From JBDTOX01 sp039933015 (lineage in GTDB: Bacteria; Pseudomonadota; Gammaproteobacteria; Burkholderiales; Methylophilaceae): a stretch of 9,189 bases of DNA. The notes beneath the pieces were generated by a model that worked only from the letters and a program-made list of their open reading frames with translations, did no database searches and had not been told where the DNA came from. The stretch is taken from the NCBI GenBank assembly GCA_039933015.1, contig JBDTOX010000122.1, positions 1 to 9,189 on the forward strand. The letters run 5' to 3'. Of the stretch, positions 1 through 5,705 are shown one piece after another. The translations under genes and the position numbers were made by a program. Positions within the stretch are counted from its first letter, which is position 1, and every line of letters starts with the position of its first letter.

Positions 1-90
1 TAACTTACTGAACCATATAAGAAAATTCACAGCCAATATCTCTCAAAGAGTTAGCTGATTGATGGCTAAAAGTTAGCACTCTTTAAAACG

Positions 91-172
91 TGTATGACAA
101 TGGCTGACAAACAATAGACAATGGCTGACAAACAGTATCCATTCGCTGACAATGGTTAGTGTTTGTCATACA
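91..172. repeat. Phased TGACAA array with terminal inverted repeats, possible transposon end
   Basis: The 10-mer TGTATGACAA at 91-100 recurs inverted at 163-172. Between them are two tandem 21-bp units (96-116 and 117-137) that share GACAATGGCTGACAAACA and differ at one position, plus a further GCTGACAATGG at 145-155. TGACAA-type hexamers start at 95, 106, 116 (AGACAA), 127 and 147, so they sit about one or two helical turns apart on one DNA face. Known: Tn7- and Tn5053-type transposons begin with TGT and carry several TnsB/TniA sites, and TGACA-containing sites occur in some of them. Inferred: this is either one end of such an element or a tiny 82-bp element with ACG on both sides. No transposase gene is in the window. 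Confidence 0.45.
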
Positions 173-183
173 ACGCGGATGTT

Positions 184-201
184 ATATATGCGATATATGC
201 G
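184..201. repeat. 9-bp tandem repeat ATATATGCG x2
   Basis: ATATATGCG is present as two perfect adjacent copies immediately right of the TGACAA array. The tract is AT-rich and would bend or melt easily. No function can be assigned. It may simply be slippage, or part of the flank of the candidate transposon end. Confidence 0.6.
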
Positions 202-340
202 TATTCCAGTGAAACTTAGGTGCGGCGAAACTTAACGGCATCAACCCCGAAGCATATCTGTGACACATCTGGACTGTGACCGCCGATCATCCGGTAAACC
301 GGGTTGATCAGTTATTGCCCTGGAATGTGACGCTTTAGGC
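201..340. mobile_element. Possible IS21-like terminal remnant with hairpin
   Basis: The stretch has GAAACTTA twice with a 16-bp period (211-218, 227-234), three TGTGAC motifs (near 259, 275 and 325) and an imperfect hairpin at 285-309 with arms GATCA-T-CCGGT and ACCGG-GT-TGATC. From memory, the ATTCCAGTGAAACTT and GTGACCGCCGATC wording resembles non-coding ends of IS21-family elements in Pseudomonas. No transposase or helper ATPase reading frame is visible, so at most a remnant is left. The family assignment is a weak recollection; the repeats are directly visible. Confidence 0.25.
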
Positions 341-388
341 ACGAATATGAATCCCGGTTAGATCGTCAACACGGTCAAGACCGGGTGC

Positions 389-402
389 TTACATATATGT
401 AA
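389..402. repeat. Perfect 14-bp palindrome TTACATATATGTAA
   Basis: The two halves are exact reverse complements. It lies in AT-rich DNA about 190 bp downstream of the leftward TAC operon and is not next to any visible start codon. An imperfect CCCGGT/ACCGGG pair (353-358 and 380-385) lies just to its left. It could be a protein-binding site, but nothing in the window says for what. Confidence 0.5.
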
Positions 403-548
403 ATAGCGTAATGCTAAATATTTAAAATGCCAGTTATGGTGAAAATTAGAATCCACATTTTCTGAGGGTAACTTTGTGGGTGAGCTGCGAGTAGGGTTGC
501 TAATAGGATATCAGCATTGAGGAATGGCGATGAGAGTAACTAATGGGC

Positions 549-573
549 AAAATAAAACCCGCCGCAGCGGGTT
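549..573 (-). terminator. Rho-independent terminator of the TAC operon
   Basis: Read on the minus strand, a 7-bp stem AACCCGC/GCGGGTT with a 4-nt loop (stem and loop 556-573) is followed directly by TTTATTTT. It begins 17 bp past the stop codon of the SecB-like gene, exactly where the leftward operon should end. On the plus strand the hairpin is followed by ATGTCTTT, a poorer U-tract, so the minus-strand assignment is preferred. Confidence 0.85.
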
Positions 574-590
574 ATGTCTTTACTGAAGCT

Positions 591-1013
591 TCATTGGGGG
601 TCTTCTGGTTTTTTTTGATTAAGGATGGAAAGTCCAAGAGATAGGGAGCCGTAGGGATGCCTGCCAGTTATCCAGCTCACTGCTTCCCGAATAGCTCCAT
701 AAGCAACGCTATGGCCTGTAATGGTTACGCCTTTGAGCGCTTCATCTTTACTCATTTCAGGGTTGTTTACATGCAGAATTGCAATGCACTCCATATCGAC
801 CATGTAGGGATCAGTAGGGTCCTTATCCATATTAAGTTTTGTCGTCATTGCGACGATGTAATCGTTATCAGAGCCCTCTATAGGCTGCACGTTGATGTTG
901 TTATCAGGCGAATATTTGGTTGCATCGATCATATCTGGAACATGCTCAGGAATAGCTACCACAATTGATTTGGTAAAGTAGACCTTCCTGAGTTCTATCG
1001 GAAACTTATCCAT
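591..1013 (-). CDS. SecB-like chaperone of a toxin-antitoxin-chaperone system
   Basis: This 140-residue cytosolic protein resembles the SecB chaperone family. The central part (about 10-82) is strand-rich, with VYFTKSIVVAI, DYIVAMTTKL and MVDMECIAILHV, as expected of the SecB beta-sheet. It ends in an alpha-helical stretch and the segment ITGRHPYGSLSLGLSIL (115-131), matching the SecB pattern in which a helix is followed by a hydrophobic P-rich tail. There is no signal peptide. In TAC systems such a SecB homologue binds the C-terminal tail of the antitoxin, protects it from proteolysis and lets it neutralise the toxin. The ATG lies 5 bp after the antitoxin stop, and only a weak TAGG precedes it, so translation is probably coupled. 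Family assignment rests on sequence pattern plus position as third gene. Confidence 0.8.
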   Translation of the reverse strand: MDKFPIELRKVYFTKSIVVAIPEHVPDMIDATKYSPDNNINVQPIEGSDNDYIVAMTTKLNMDKDPTDPYMVDMECIAILHVNNPEMSKDEALKGVTITGHSVAYGAIREAVSWITGRHPYGSLSLGLSILNQKKPEDPQ

Positions 1014-1018
1014 ATAGC

Positions 1019-1426
1019 CTATGCAGCCTCATCCATATAATCCTCAGCCGCTAGCGTCACTTTTGATACCGCCGTTTTGGTGCTGTTTAGCGATGGTTTT
1101 GCGGTCGGAAAGGTTACTAGTTTCCCTGCCCAGGCTCTGGGGTCGGTAGCCGCTTTCTCATCTACGATTCTCAAATCCACCTTGCCGCCGATTGCCCGTG
1201 CAAGTTTAACCATGGATTCAATGGTTAAATTAGCATCTCCTCTAAACACTTTAGTAACGTAAGCTGGGCTGGTTCCCAGCTTCTCTGCAAAATCTGCGTA
1301 AGAAAGTCCGGCGGTCTTGCGGCGCTTCTCAAGCTGTAGCGCAAAATCTAGCTTGAGCCTTTCAATCCAATAAGTATTGTGCTTTTTTCTCTCTGCAATA
1401 AATGCAGCAAGTTTTTTGTTTAACAT
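1019..1426 (-). CDS. higA: HigA-like XRE-family antitoxin with C-terminal extension
   Basis: A 135-residue DNA-binding antitoxin. Residues about 28-87 form a Cro/C1-type helix-turn-helix: LEKRRKTAGLSYADFAEKLG, then the likely recognition helix SPAYVTKVFRG (53-63), then LTIESMVKLARAIGGKVDL. Such antitoxins bind the toxin and repress their own operon. The tail (about 88-135), containing WAGKLVTFP (99-107), goes beyond the minimal HTH. In TAC systems this position holds the chaperone addiction domain that SecB recognises, which fits the SecB-like gene downstream. The start is well supported: GAGGAG lies 7 nt before the ATG, inside the end of the toxin gene. The gap after the toxin stop is 3 bp. 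The tail's role is inference. Confidence 0.85.
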   Translation of the reverse strand: MLNKKLAAFIAERKKHNTYWIERLKLDFALQLEKRRKTAGLSYADFAEKLGTSPAYVTKVFRGDANLTIESMVKLARAIGGKVDLRIVDEKAATDPRAWAGKLVTFPTAKPSLNSTKTAVSKVTLAAEDYMDEAA

Positions 1427-1429
1427 TTT

Positions 1430-1840
1430 CTACTCCTCATCCGTTATAAAACTGACCTCATTTGAGTCAACGGCATCTTGATACTGGTTTTTGATGCTAA
1501 TGGCTTTTTTAACATCGGCTTTATTAACTTTTTGGCTTACCTTTCTTGATAAGCTTGTGCAAACAAGAACAATTGAGCCATGTCCTTTAAAGTAAAATAG
1601 CCGGAGCTTACCGGCTTTTAATTCATATATGCCATTTTCTGCATCAACACATTTACTCCATATTGATGGCGCTTCATGGAGGCCAAAGTCGCTTATATCA
1701 TCAATCATATTCAGCAATTTTTCTCGCCAGGCGGTTGTAGATTCTTCGCCCTCCAAAAGCGCCTCCTGAACGGGGCATTTGCCTCTGTCAGTTGCTGCGG
1801 TTACCTTGTATTTGGCAGAAGCCAATACCTTTAGTTCCAA
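1430..1840 (-). CDS. higB: HigB/RelE-superfamily toxin (Gp49-like)
   Basis: A 136-residue toxin of the RelE/ParE superfamily, which generally cleaves mRNA on ribosomes. The family core is residues about 70-122: IYELKAGKLRLFYFKGHGSIVLV followed by SLSRKVSQKVNKADVKKAI, i.e. paired strands with basic residues and then a lysine-rich helix, as in phage Gp49-like/HigB toxins. It is the first gene of the leftward operon, toxin before antitoxin, the usual higBA order. No ATG fits; the best start is TTG at 1838-1840, preceded by a weak AGGT about 10 nt upstream, which would keep expression low. A TTAAC-N6-GTTAA inverted repeat lies just before it. The individual catalytic residues cannot be named with certainty. 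Confidence 0.82.
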   Translation of the reverse strand: MELKVLASAKYKVTAATDRGKCPVQEALLEGEESTTAWREKLLNMIDDISDFGLHEAPSIWSKCVDAENGIYELKAGKLRLFYFKGHGSIVLVCTSLSRKVSQKVNKADVKKAISIKNQYQDAVDSNEVSFITDEE

Positions 1841-1844
1841 AATG

Positions 1845-1860
1845 TTAACCTATAAGTTAA
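1845..1860. promoter_or_regulatory. Candidate operator of the TAC operon
   Basis: TTAAC-CTATAA-GTTAA is a 5-6-5 inverted repeat 5 bp upstream of the toxin's TTG start. The placement suits autorepression by the HTH antitoxin and would overlap a promoter or the ribosome site. TTATAG inside it could be a -10 box on the minus strand, but no good -35 stands 16-18 bp upstream, so the promoter itself is not called. Confidence 0.4.
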
Positions 1861-1939
1861 GCCGTGCATAGTGCGGAGCACCACGTAAAAAGTAATTCAG
1901 TACAATGATTTGATCTAATTTTTACTGAAACTAACCTTA

Positions 1940-1967
1940 AAGTGGCTACTGAAAAGTGGCTACTGAA
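1940..1967. repeat. 14-bp tandem duplication AAGTGGCTACTGAA x2
   Basis: Two perfect adjacent 14-bp copies. Since 14 is not a multiple of three, a duplication inside a reading frame shifts it. The stop codon of the BRCT fragment on the minus strand (1946-1948) lies in this repeat, so the duplication may have created the premature end. Confidence 0.8.
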
Positions 1968-2110
1968 AAAGCCTTTTCAACTTTTCTGCCATAACTTGAA
2001 TTTGCCCAGTTTGGGCTGACCAGGGTGCCGATTACCAGGTAATCCAAGTTGGTTCTGACATCTGCCACCTTTGTTGTTAATGGCGCGTTCACACGCCGCT
2101 CTTGTGCCAT
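1946..2110 (-). pseudogene. BRCT-domain protein fragment
   Basis: Fifty-four codons starting from an ATG with AGGAGA about 10 nt upstream. The peptide contains TNLDYLVIGTLVSPNWANSSYGRKVEKA (residues 20-47, in two overlapping motifs: DYLVIG and SYGRKVEKA), the hallmark second half of the BRCT domain found in bacterial proteins related to NAD-dependent ligase or DnaQ-like exonucleases. The first half of the domain, normally with a conserved glycine pair, is missing, and the frame ends right after KAFSVATFQ inside the 14-bp duplication. It is therefore most likely a remnant. It could still be translated as a short peptide because the ribosome site is good, and no function is claimed for that. 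Confidence 0.5.
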
Positions 2111-2126
2111 ACAGGAATTCTCCTGT
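2111..2126 (-). promoter_or_regulatory. Palindrome enclosing the ribosome site of the BRCT fragment
   Basis: ACAGGA-GAAT-TCCTGT on the minus strand is a perfect 6-bp-arm hairpin directly abutting the ATG at 2110. The AGGAG ribosome site is within its left arm, so folding would hide it. Whether this has any role is unknown, as the downstream frame seems broken. Confidence 0.45.
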
Positions 2127-2143
2127 GAAACAGAAGGCATTAT

Positions 2144-2173
2144 CTATAAATAGTACGGGAGTGGCTTTTTCAT
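2144..2173 (-). pseudogene. Nine-codon start of a lost third operon gene
   Basis: ATGAAAAAGCCACTCCCG opens a frame (MKKPLPYYL) that hits TAG at 2144-2146. Its ATG overlaps by ATGA the TGA that ends the out-of-frame tail of the gene upstream (2170-2172), the typical coupling of co-operonic genes. The frame ends where base composition turns AT-rich. The simplest reading is that a third gene of the WYL operon began here and was cut off by deletion or insertion. Nine codons are too few to identify it. Confidence 0.35.
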
Positions 2174-2662
2174 CGTTGAGCGGTAGTGATGTGGAAGTGC
2201 CGCTTGCTGAGCCTGACCTGACCGGTTTTATCGGACCAATTCGAACTAGAGAATCGTGGCCCCGGTGGTCCCTTCCTGGAACTCAAGAACGAAAGGGGCG
2301 GTGGCCCGAAAAATCGGATCGCGCGAGTAGGCGCACAGAGCGGCCAACAGTGGCTGTCCATCGATGTCGAGTTGCCAGAAAAAGCGCAAAGTGCGGAGCA
2401 GCATGAGGCTGGGGTCGAGAGCATAGAGATCGGCAAGGTGCCGATAAGTCAGCGACCGCGTCTTGCCGGACCGCTTGGCCAGGCAATTGACTGTTTGAAT
2501 CGCTTCCAGGTATTCAGTTTTCGGTGCGTCAGCTTTGTCGACATAAGAAAGCAGTGCTCGTAGTTCGAGCAGCATCATTGTCCGGGCGGTATGCACCCCG
2601 CCTCGCTCATAACTGAACCCGAGGCGCTCAAGCTTGTTGTTATATTTGGTCTCTGCGGTCAC
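2170..2662 (-). pseudogene. BrxA-like gene, probably disrupted by internal deletion and frameshift
   Basis: The best start is GTG at 2660-2662, with AGGAA about 10 nt upstream and 20 bp after the WYL gene's stop. The open frame runs 138 codons to TAG at 2246-2248, with KYNNKLERLGFSYERGG near the start, then NCLAKRSGKTRSLTYRHL, LYALDPSLMLLRTLRFF and RDPIFRATAPFVLEF. This pattern recalls the DUF1819/BrxA proteins (about 200 residues, DNA-binding, first genes of BREX phage-defence operons), but that is from memory only. After EFQEGTTGATIL the frame stops early. In another minus-strand frame, SSNWSDKTGQV appears and runs to TGA at 2170-2172, ATGA-overlapping the next start, so I read the original C-terminus as now out of frame. 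If intact, it would be a 138-residue protein ending at 2246. Confidence 0.45.
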
Positions 2663-2682
2663 GTTGGCATGGTTCCTAGCAT

Positions 2683-3597
2683 TCAATCCGACTCGGCATC
2701 GAGTCGCAGGTGTTCTGGTGAGCGGTACCCAGGGGCCAGCAACGCATTCTTGACGCCATAAAGCGCCAAGTGATCTTTCAGCCAAAGCCGGTACTCATGG
2801 CCGCGCAGGCTATGATCTGGCGAGCAGTCCACGCTCCACTGGCGCAAGATGTACCCAGCGGTGGCAGCCCGCAGCTTCATTCGTAGCGACCCGCTAACCA
2901 TGCCGTAGTCCATTTCCGTAATTTTGGGATGGGGCTGGTCTGGGTGCGGCACTATCTCCAGCTCCACGATTCGGGTCCATTGGATGTCCTGGTCACTGCG
3001 CTCATGGGACTGCACATCTGCATCCCTCATAAGGACCGGGCGTTTGATGCGCGTGATGACGAAGTCCCGGAACTCCTGCGACTTCCGATCAAAGGCGCGG
3101 ACGTGCCAGCGCAGGCCGTTATCGATCAGCGCAAACGGGACGATCTCTCGCTCAGCGCGGCCACTAGAGATGGAGTAGTACTCGATGCTCAGCGGGCTTT
3201 CCTGATGGATCGCCCGAGTCACGCTCGCCAGTACATCCAGATCCGGGTGTGTGAGCCGTGACGGACTCTCACTCGCCACCCACGCCTTGAGCCGCATCGG
3301 CTCGCCGTCGCCGAAGCCTTGGGTCAGCCACGACAGCACCCGCTCCTGGGGGAAGTCGAAGACCGGGCGGAAGTCGCTGCCGGTGACATATGACTTACCC
3401 TTGGGGTCGTAGTCGATGTTGCCGGACGCGAGCTCTTTATAAAGTGCGAGATCCCGCGTGGCCGCCGCCGACTGGATGCCAAACCTAGACACCAAATCTT
3501 GACGGCGAATTTCCCCAATAAAACGAACGCGTAACTCGACAAAGGCAAGTCGGTCGCGTTGTGGCTGGGTCAGGTCTTCTATCTGCACGTTCGACAT
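2683..3597 (-). CDS. WYL-domain transcriptional regulator, BrxR/CapW-like
   Basis: A 304-residue cytosolic regulator. Residues about 10-70 form a winged HTH (QRDRLAFVELRVRFIGEIRRQDLVSRFGI, shown here to locate it at 13-41; basic TRDL follows at 47-50). The WYL domain spans about 130-195, with YYSISSGRAEREIVPFALID and then RWHVRAFDR (163-171) where the family name motif sits and FVITRIKRP. A C-terminal WCX-like part runs about 205-300. Proteins of this size and with RWHVRA are typical of BrxR and CapW, dimeric repressors of BREX and CBASS operons that bind inverted repeats and may sense a nucleic-acid ligand. It is divergent from jetA and is followed after 20 bp by the BrxA-like gene. The ATG has only a weak AGG before it. 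Confidence 0.88.
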   Translation of the reverse strand: MSNVQIEDLTQPQRDRLAFVELRVRFIGEIRRQDLVSRFGIQSAAATRDLALYKELASGNIDYDPKGKSYVTGSDFRPVFDFPQERVLSWLTQGFGDGEPMRLKAWVASESPSRLTHPDLDVLASVTRAIHQESPLSIEYYSISSGRAEREIVPFALIDNGLRWHVRAFDRKSQEFRDFVITRIKRPVLMRDADVQSHERSDQDIQWTRIVELEIVPHPDQPHPKITEMDYGMVSGSLRMKLRAATAGYILRQWSVDCSPDHSLRGHEYRLWLKDHLALYGVKNALLAPGYRSPEHLRLDAESD

Positions 3598-3647
3598 CCT
3601 GGCTGGCCGGTTATGGTAAATGATGGCTTGTGAGCATGGTTGCGTGA

Positions 3648-3677
3648 AGTATATGAGTTGTTCTAGAATATGTCCAA
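3648..3677 (-). promoter_or_regulatory. Promoter of the WYL regulator gene
   Basis: On the minus strand TTGGAC (3672-3677) and TATACT (3648-3653) are separated by 18 bp, a reasonable sigma-70 pair with a 5/6 match at -10. Transcription would start near 3641, leaving a leader of about 45 nt before the ATG. The GTTGTT/AACAAC inverted repeat covers the -35 and the spacer, fitting autorepression. Confidence 0.5.
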
Positions 3678-3681
3678 CAAC
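3657..3681. promoter_or_regulatory. Inverted repeat GTTGTT-N13-AACAAC, candidate WYL operator
   Basis: Perfect 6-bp arms (3657-3662 and 3676-3681) with a 13-bp spacer lie inside the divergent regulator/jetA intergenic region. A smaller palindrome TTCTAGAA (3661-3668) and a TTGT-N5-ACAA pair (3685-3697) lie in and beside it. BrxR- and CapW-type regulators bind inverted repeats of about this span upstream of their own genes. Binding here is inference. Confidence 0.45.
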
Positions 3682-3684
3682 GCA

Positions 3685-3711
3685 TTGTGATATACAAATT
3701 AGCTACATAAT
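3685..3711 (+). promoter_or_regulatory. Weak candidate promoter for the Wadjet operon
   Basis: TTGTGA (3685-3690) and CATAAT (3706-3711) are separated by only 15 bp, so this is a suboptimal pair, but it is the best rightward candidate I can see in the 255-bp region. It sits next to the GTTGTT/AACAAC repeat, so a bound regulator could affect it. The leader to jetA would be about 135 nt and would include the small ORFs described at 3745-3851. Confidence 0.25.
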
Positions 3712-3761
3712 GATTACCAATAGGGTGCGACAATCAAGCTGATAATGAAGGTTCGGGGCCG

Positions 3762-3851
3762 ATGAAAACTATAGTTGGCAAGTCTGGCGCGTTCGTCGAA
3801 GCGGTGGTATTCATTTCTGAGATTCAGCGTCGAATTAAGGTGTCCGTCTGA
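3762..3851 (+). CDS. Possible 29-codon leader ORF ahead of jetA
   Basis: ATG at 3762 opens MKTIVGKSGAF...RIKVSV and stops at TGA 3849-3851, one base before the jetA ATG (3853). A hexapeptide frame MKVRGR (ATG 3745, TGA 3763-3765) overlaps its start by ATGA, and GAAGG at 3747-3751 lies about 10 nt before the ATG. This stair of start/stop overlaps could couple translation into jetA. It could equally be chance: the peptide matches no family I recognise, and jetA has its own AAGGTG. Confidence 0.25.
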   Translation: MKTIVGKSGAFVEAVVFISEIQRRIKVSV

Positions 3852-3852
3852 A

Positions 3853-5127
3853 ATGGTCAACCCCAAAAGCCTCACCTATGCTTTGTATTCACACTGGGAT
3901 GTGATTGAGCACTTGGTGCTGCTCGGGCGTGACTTTCCTGCCTTTGAGCAAGACCAAGTAATTGCTGTAATTGCTGGAGCCGACATTCAGAAAGGACGAG
4001 AAGACTGCGAGGTAACACTTCGTCAGTTAGTATCGTCCGACCTGTTGCAGTTCATGCCCCGTGGTACAGCGCTACAAATTCATCCATTGGTTCTGGAATT
4101 TGTTCGCGGCCTGACCCGTGAACATGAGCTTGGCTTGTCCGCTGTTCTCAAAGTGAGGATTGAAGGGATCAAGAGCGCGTCGGGCAGATTGACTGAGGGG
4201 CTGCAAACCAAAGACTCCGATCAATTACGGCAGGCGGCGACCCAACTCTCGGAATTGTTTCGGCAGATCAGCCAGCAACTCGACCAAGACCGACACGCCA
4301 TTCTTGAGTTGGCAGAGCGTGCGAAATCCAAAGATGCCAATTTATCCATCGGCCGTCGTTTCAGCGAAGTGCTTACCGCTTACGACGAATATGTTGCTCC
4401 GATGGCAGAAATGATGGACAGTGGACCTTCCGGAACCTTCTATCGCCACCTGGAGTCCGCCGAACATGCGCTCGATCAAGCCGTCGAGACACTCGCCATT
4501 CAAGGCTCGCTCTATACCCAACGCATGGCCATGCGCCAAGTGGCCTTTCAAGCTAAAGAATTGCGCCGCTTGGGTCGAGAGGTGCTGAAGCACTGCAGCG
4601 ATACGTTGCTGCCCTTGAGGGAAGAGATCCGACAGCACAATGTGCTGTCATCAGCCATCAGCAAAATTCTCAGTCAGGTTCGCAAGCGTGGATTGAATGC
4701 GACGCTGGCCGCCTATGAATTACCGTTGTGGCGGCGAGACATGCCCCGCCGGATTACCGTCGGCAATGAAGTGCTGGCCATCATGGTTGAGGCGCTCAAC
4801 TATCAGCCCGCTTCGTTGTCTTTCCCCGGCGATGAGGACTCCGACGCCGAACATGTGGCTTTGGACTTGGTCGACGAATCTGCACTCCTTCAGGAGCTAA
4901 ACCATGCGCTGCCAGTGGCCAACTTGCTTGCTTGGCTCCATACGCGATACCCGCACTTCAGCGATGCGACCGTGTTGCGGGTCTATCACGCGCTGATTGA
5001 GCGTCGCGACTGGGTCGTTAAACCCGCCAATTCGACAGATCAGCAGCCGCTCAATACGGTTCGTGTCACCCATTATCCGCATGCACTGAGCTTTGCGACA
5101 AACGAAGGGCAGGTCACCGCGTCATGA
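3853..5127 (+). CDS. jetA: Wadjet subunit JetA, kleisin/MukF-like
   Basis: A 424-residue subunit read as the kleisin-type bridge of the Wadjet SMC complex, linking JetC heads and JetB. Residues about 5-85 look like a winged helix (LTYALYSHWDVIEHLVLLG, then DCEVTLRQLVSSDLLQF). Residues about 95-300 are long amphipathic helices with coiled-coil character, as in MukF/MksF. Residues about 345-420 look like a second winged helix (PVANLLAWLHTRYPHFSDAT, then VTHYPHALSF). No membrane segment is present. The ATG at 3853 is chosen because AAGGTG lies 10 nt upstream; the frame also extends back to a TTG at 3775, but that part (RSSKRWYSFLRFS) looks non-coding. Its TGA overlaps jetB by ATGA. The identification depends mostly on the operon. 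Confidence 0.8.
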   Translation: MVNPKSLTYALYSHWDVIEHLVLLGRDFPAFEQDQVIAVIAGADIQKGREDCEVTLRQLVSSDLLQFMPRGTALQIHPLVLEFVRGLTREHELGLSAVLKVRIEGIKSASGRLTEGLQTKDSDQLRQAATQLSELFRQISQQLDQDRHAILELAERAKSKDANLSIGRRFSEVLTAYDEYVAPMAEMMDSGPSGTFYRHLESAEHALDQAVETLAIQGSLYTQRMAMRQVAFQAKELRRLGREVLKHCSDTLLPLREEIRQHNVLSSAISKILSQVRKRGLNATLAAYELPLWRRDMPRRITVGNEVLAIMVEALNYQPASLSFPGDEDSDAEHVALDLVDESALLQELNHALPVANLLAWLHTRYPHFSDATVLRVYHALIERRDWVVKPANSTDQQPLNTVRVTHYPHALSFATNEGQVTAS

Positions 5128-5705
5128 ATCCCGCCACTCCGCTTTATCTGCATAAACTGCCTCAGCTCAATGAAGTATTCGGCTTTTTGAACAGTGGAAA
5201 GCATTTGAACCGATTGGCTGATCACCGGCTTTGGGTTGAGCTTGAACGTGAGCGGAGTGCCTACGAGATGCTGTTTGGCGCTTTGGGATACACGCTGCGG
5301 GTGGATGATCGCGGATTCGCATGGTTTTATTTCGACGATGCAAGCAACAACGTCTCAAAAACAACACGCCAGTTGGCTCTGCTGTTCATGCTGGTCTTTG
5401 AATTTCAAGCCGACGTCGGCCTTAACTTGGGCCGCTTCACTGATTGGCTGATCGATGACAAGCTGTTGAGCGCGCTGGTAGAGAAAAACCGCATGCTGCT
5501 TGAAGCTGAAGGCTTGGCCGACCAAGCTCAGATTGAGCAGTTGCTGAAAACTGCGACAAATTACGGATTTACCTCAACTGAAGTTAACAGCTGGCGCCTA
5601 CTGCCTGCAGTGTTCCGTTATCTCGATCGGTTTGAAGAATTGACCCATACGCGTGAGTCACTTAGCGGTTTGCCGGGATTGCCTGAAAATGAGGAACTGG
5701 AATGA
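5124..5705 (+). CDS. jetB: Wadjet subunit JetB, MukE-like
   Basis: A 193-residue protein in the position and size range of JetB (DUF4194/MukE-like), which binds the kleisin as a dimer and helps load the complex on DNA. The middle holds ERERSAYEMLFGALGYTLRVDDRGFAWFYF (about 42-71, helix then beta-hairpin) and the helical TTRQLALLFMLVFEFQAD, resembling tandem winged helices. A helical C-terminal part with TATNYGFTSTE and SWRLLPAVFRYLDRF (about 175) follows, a pattern common in MukE/JetB. ATG and jetA's TGA share ATGA; no strong ribosome site is seen, so coupling is likely. It ends with ATGA into jetC. Confidence 0.82.
   Translation: MNPATPLYLHKLPQLNEVFGFLNSGKHLNRLADHRLWVELERERSAYEMLFGALGYTLRVDDRGFAWFYFDDASNNVSKTTRQLALLFMLVFEFQADVGLNLGRFTDWLIDDKLLSALVEKNRMLLEAEGLADQAQIEQLLKTATNYGFTSTEVNSWRLLPAVFRYLDRFEELTHTRESLSGLPGLPENEELE

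Noticed and set aside
96..137. CRISPR-like direct repeats
   Set aside because: Only two adjacent 21-bp units without spacers between them; the 10-11 bp phasing fits protein-binding sites better.
530..586. 18-codon ORF with GAGGA before its ATG on the plus strand
   Set aside because: It runs through the terminator hairpin and its peptide is not recognisable; the GAGGA is probably chance.
2111..2140. Earlier ATG (2140) for the BRCT fragment
   Set aside because: The strong AGGAGA stands before the ATG at 2110, not before 2140, and the added residues have no BRCT character.
2663..2785. Longer start (2785) for the BrxA-like gene
   Set aside because: It would overlap the WYL gene by about 100 bp; GTG at 2662 with AGGAA upstream and a 20-bp gap fits better.
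3775..3852. TTG-started N-terminal extension of jetA
   Set aside because: The ATG at 3853 has AAGGTG at good spacing and the winged-helix homology begins after it; the extension looks non-coding.
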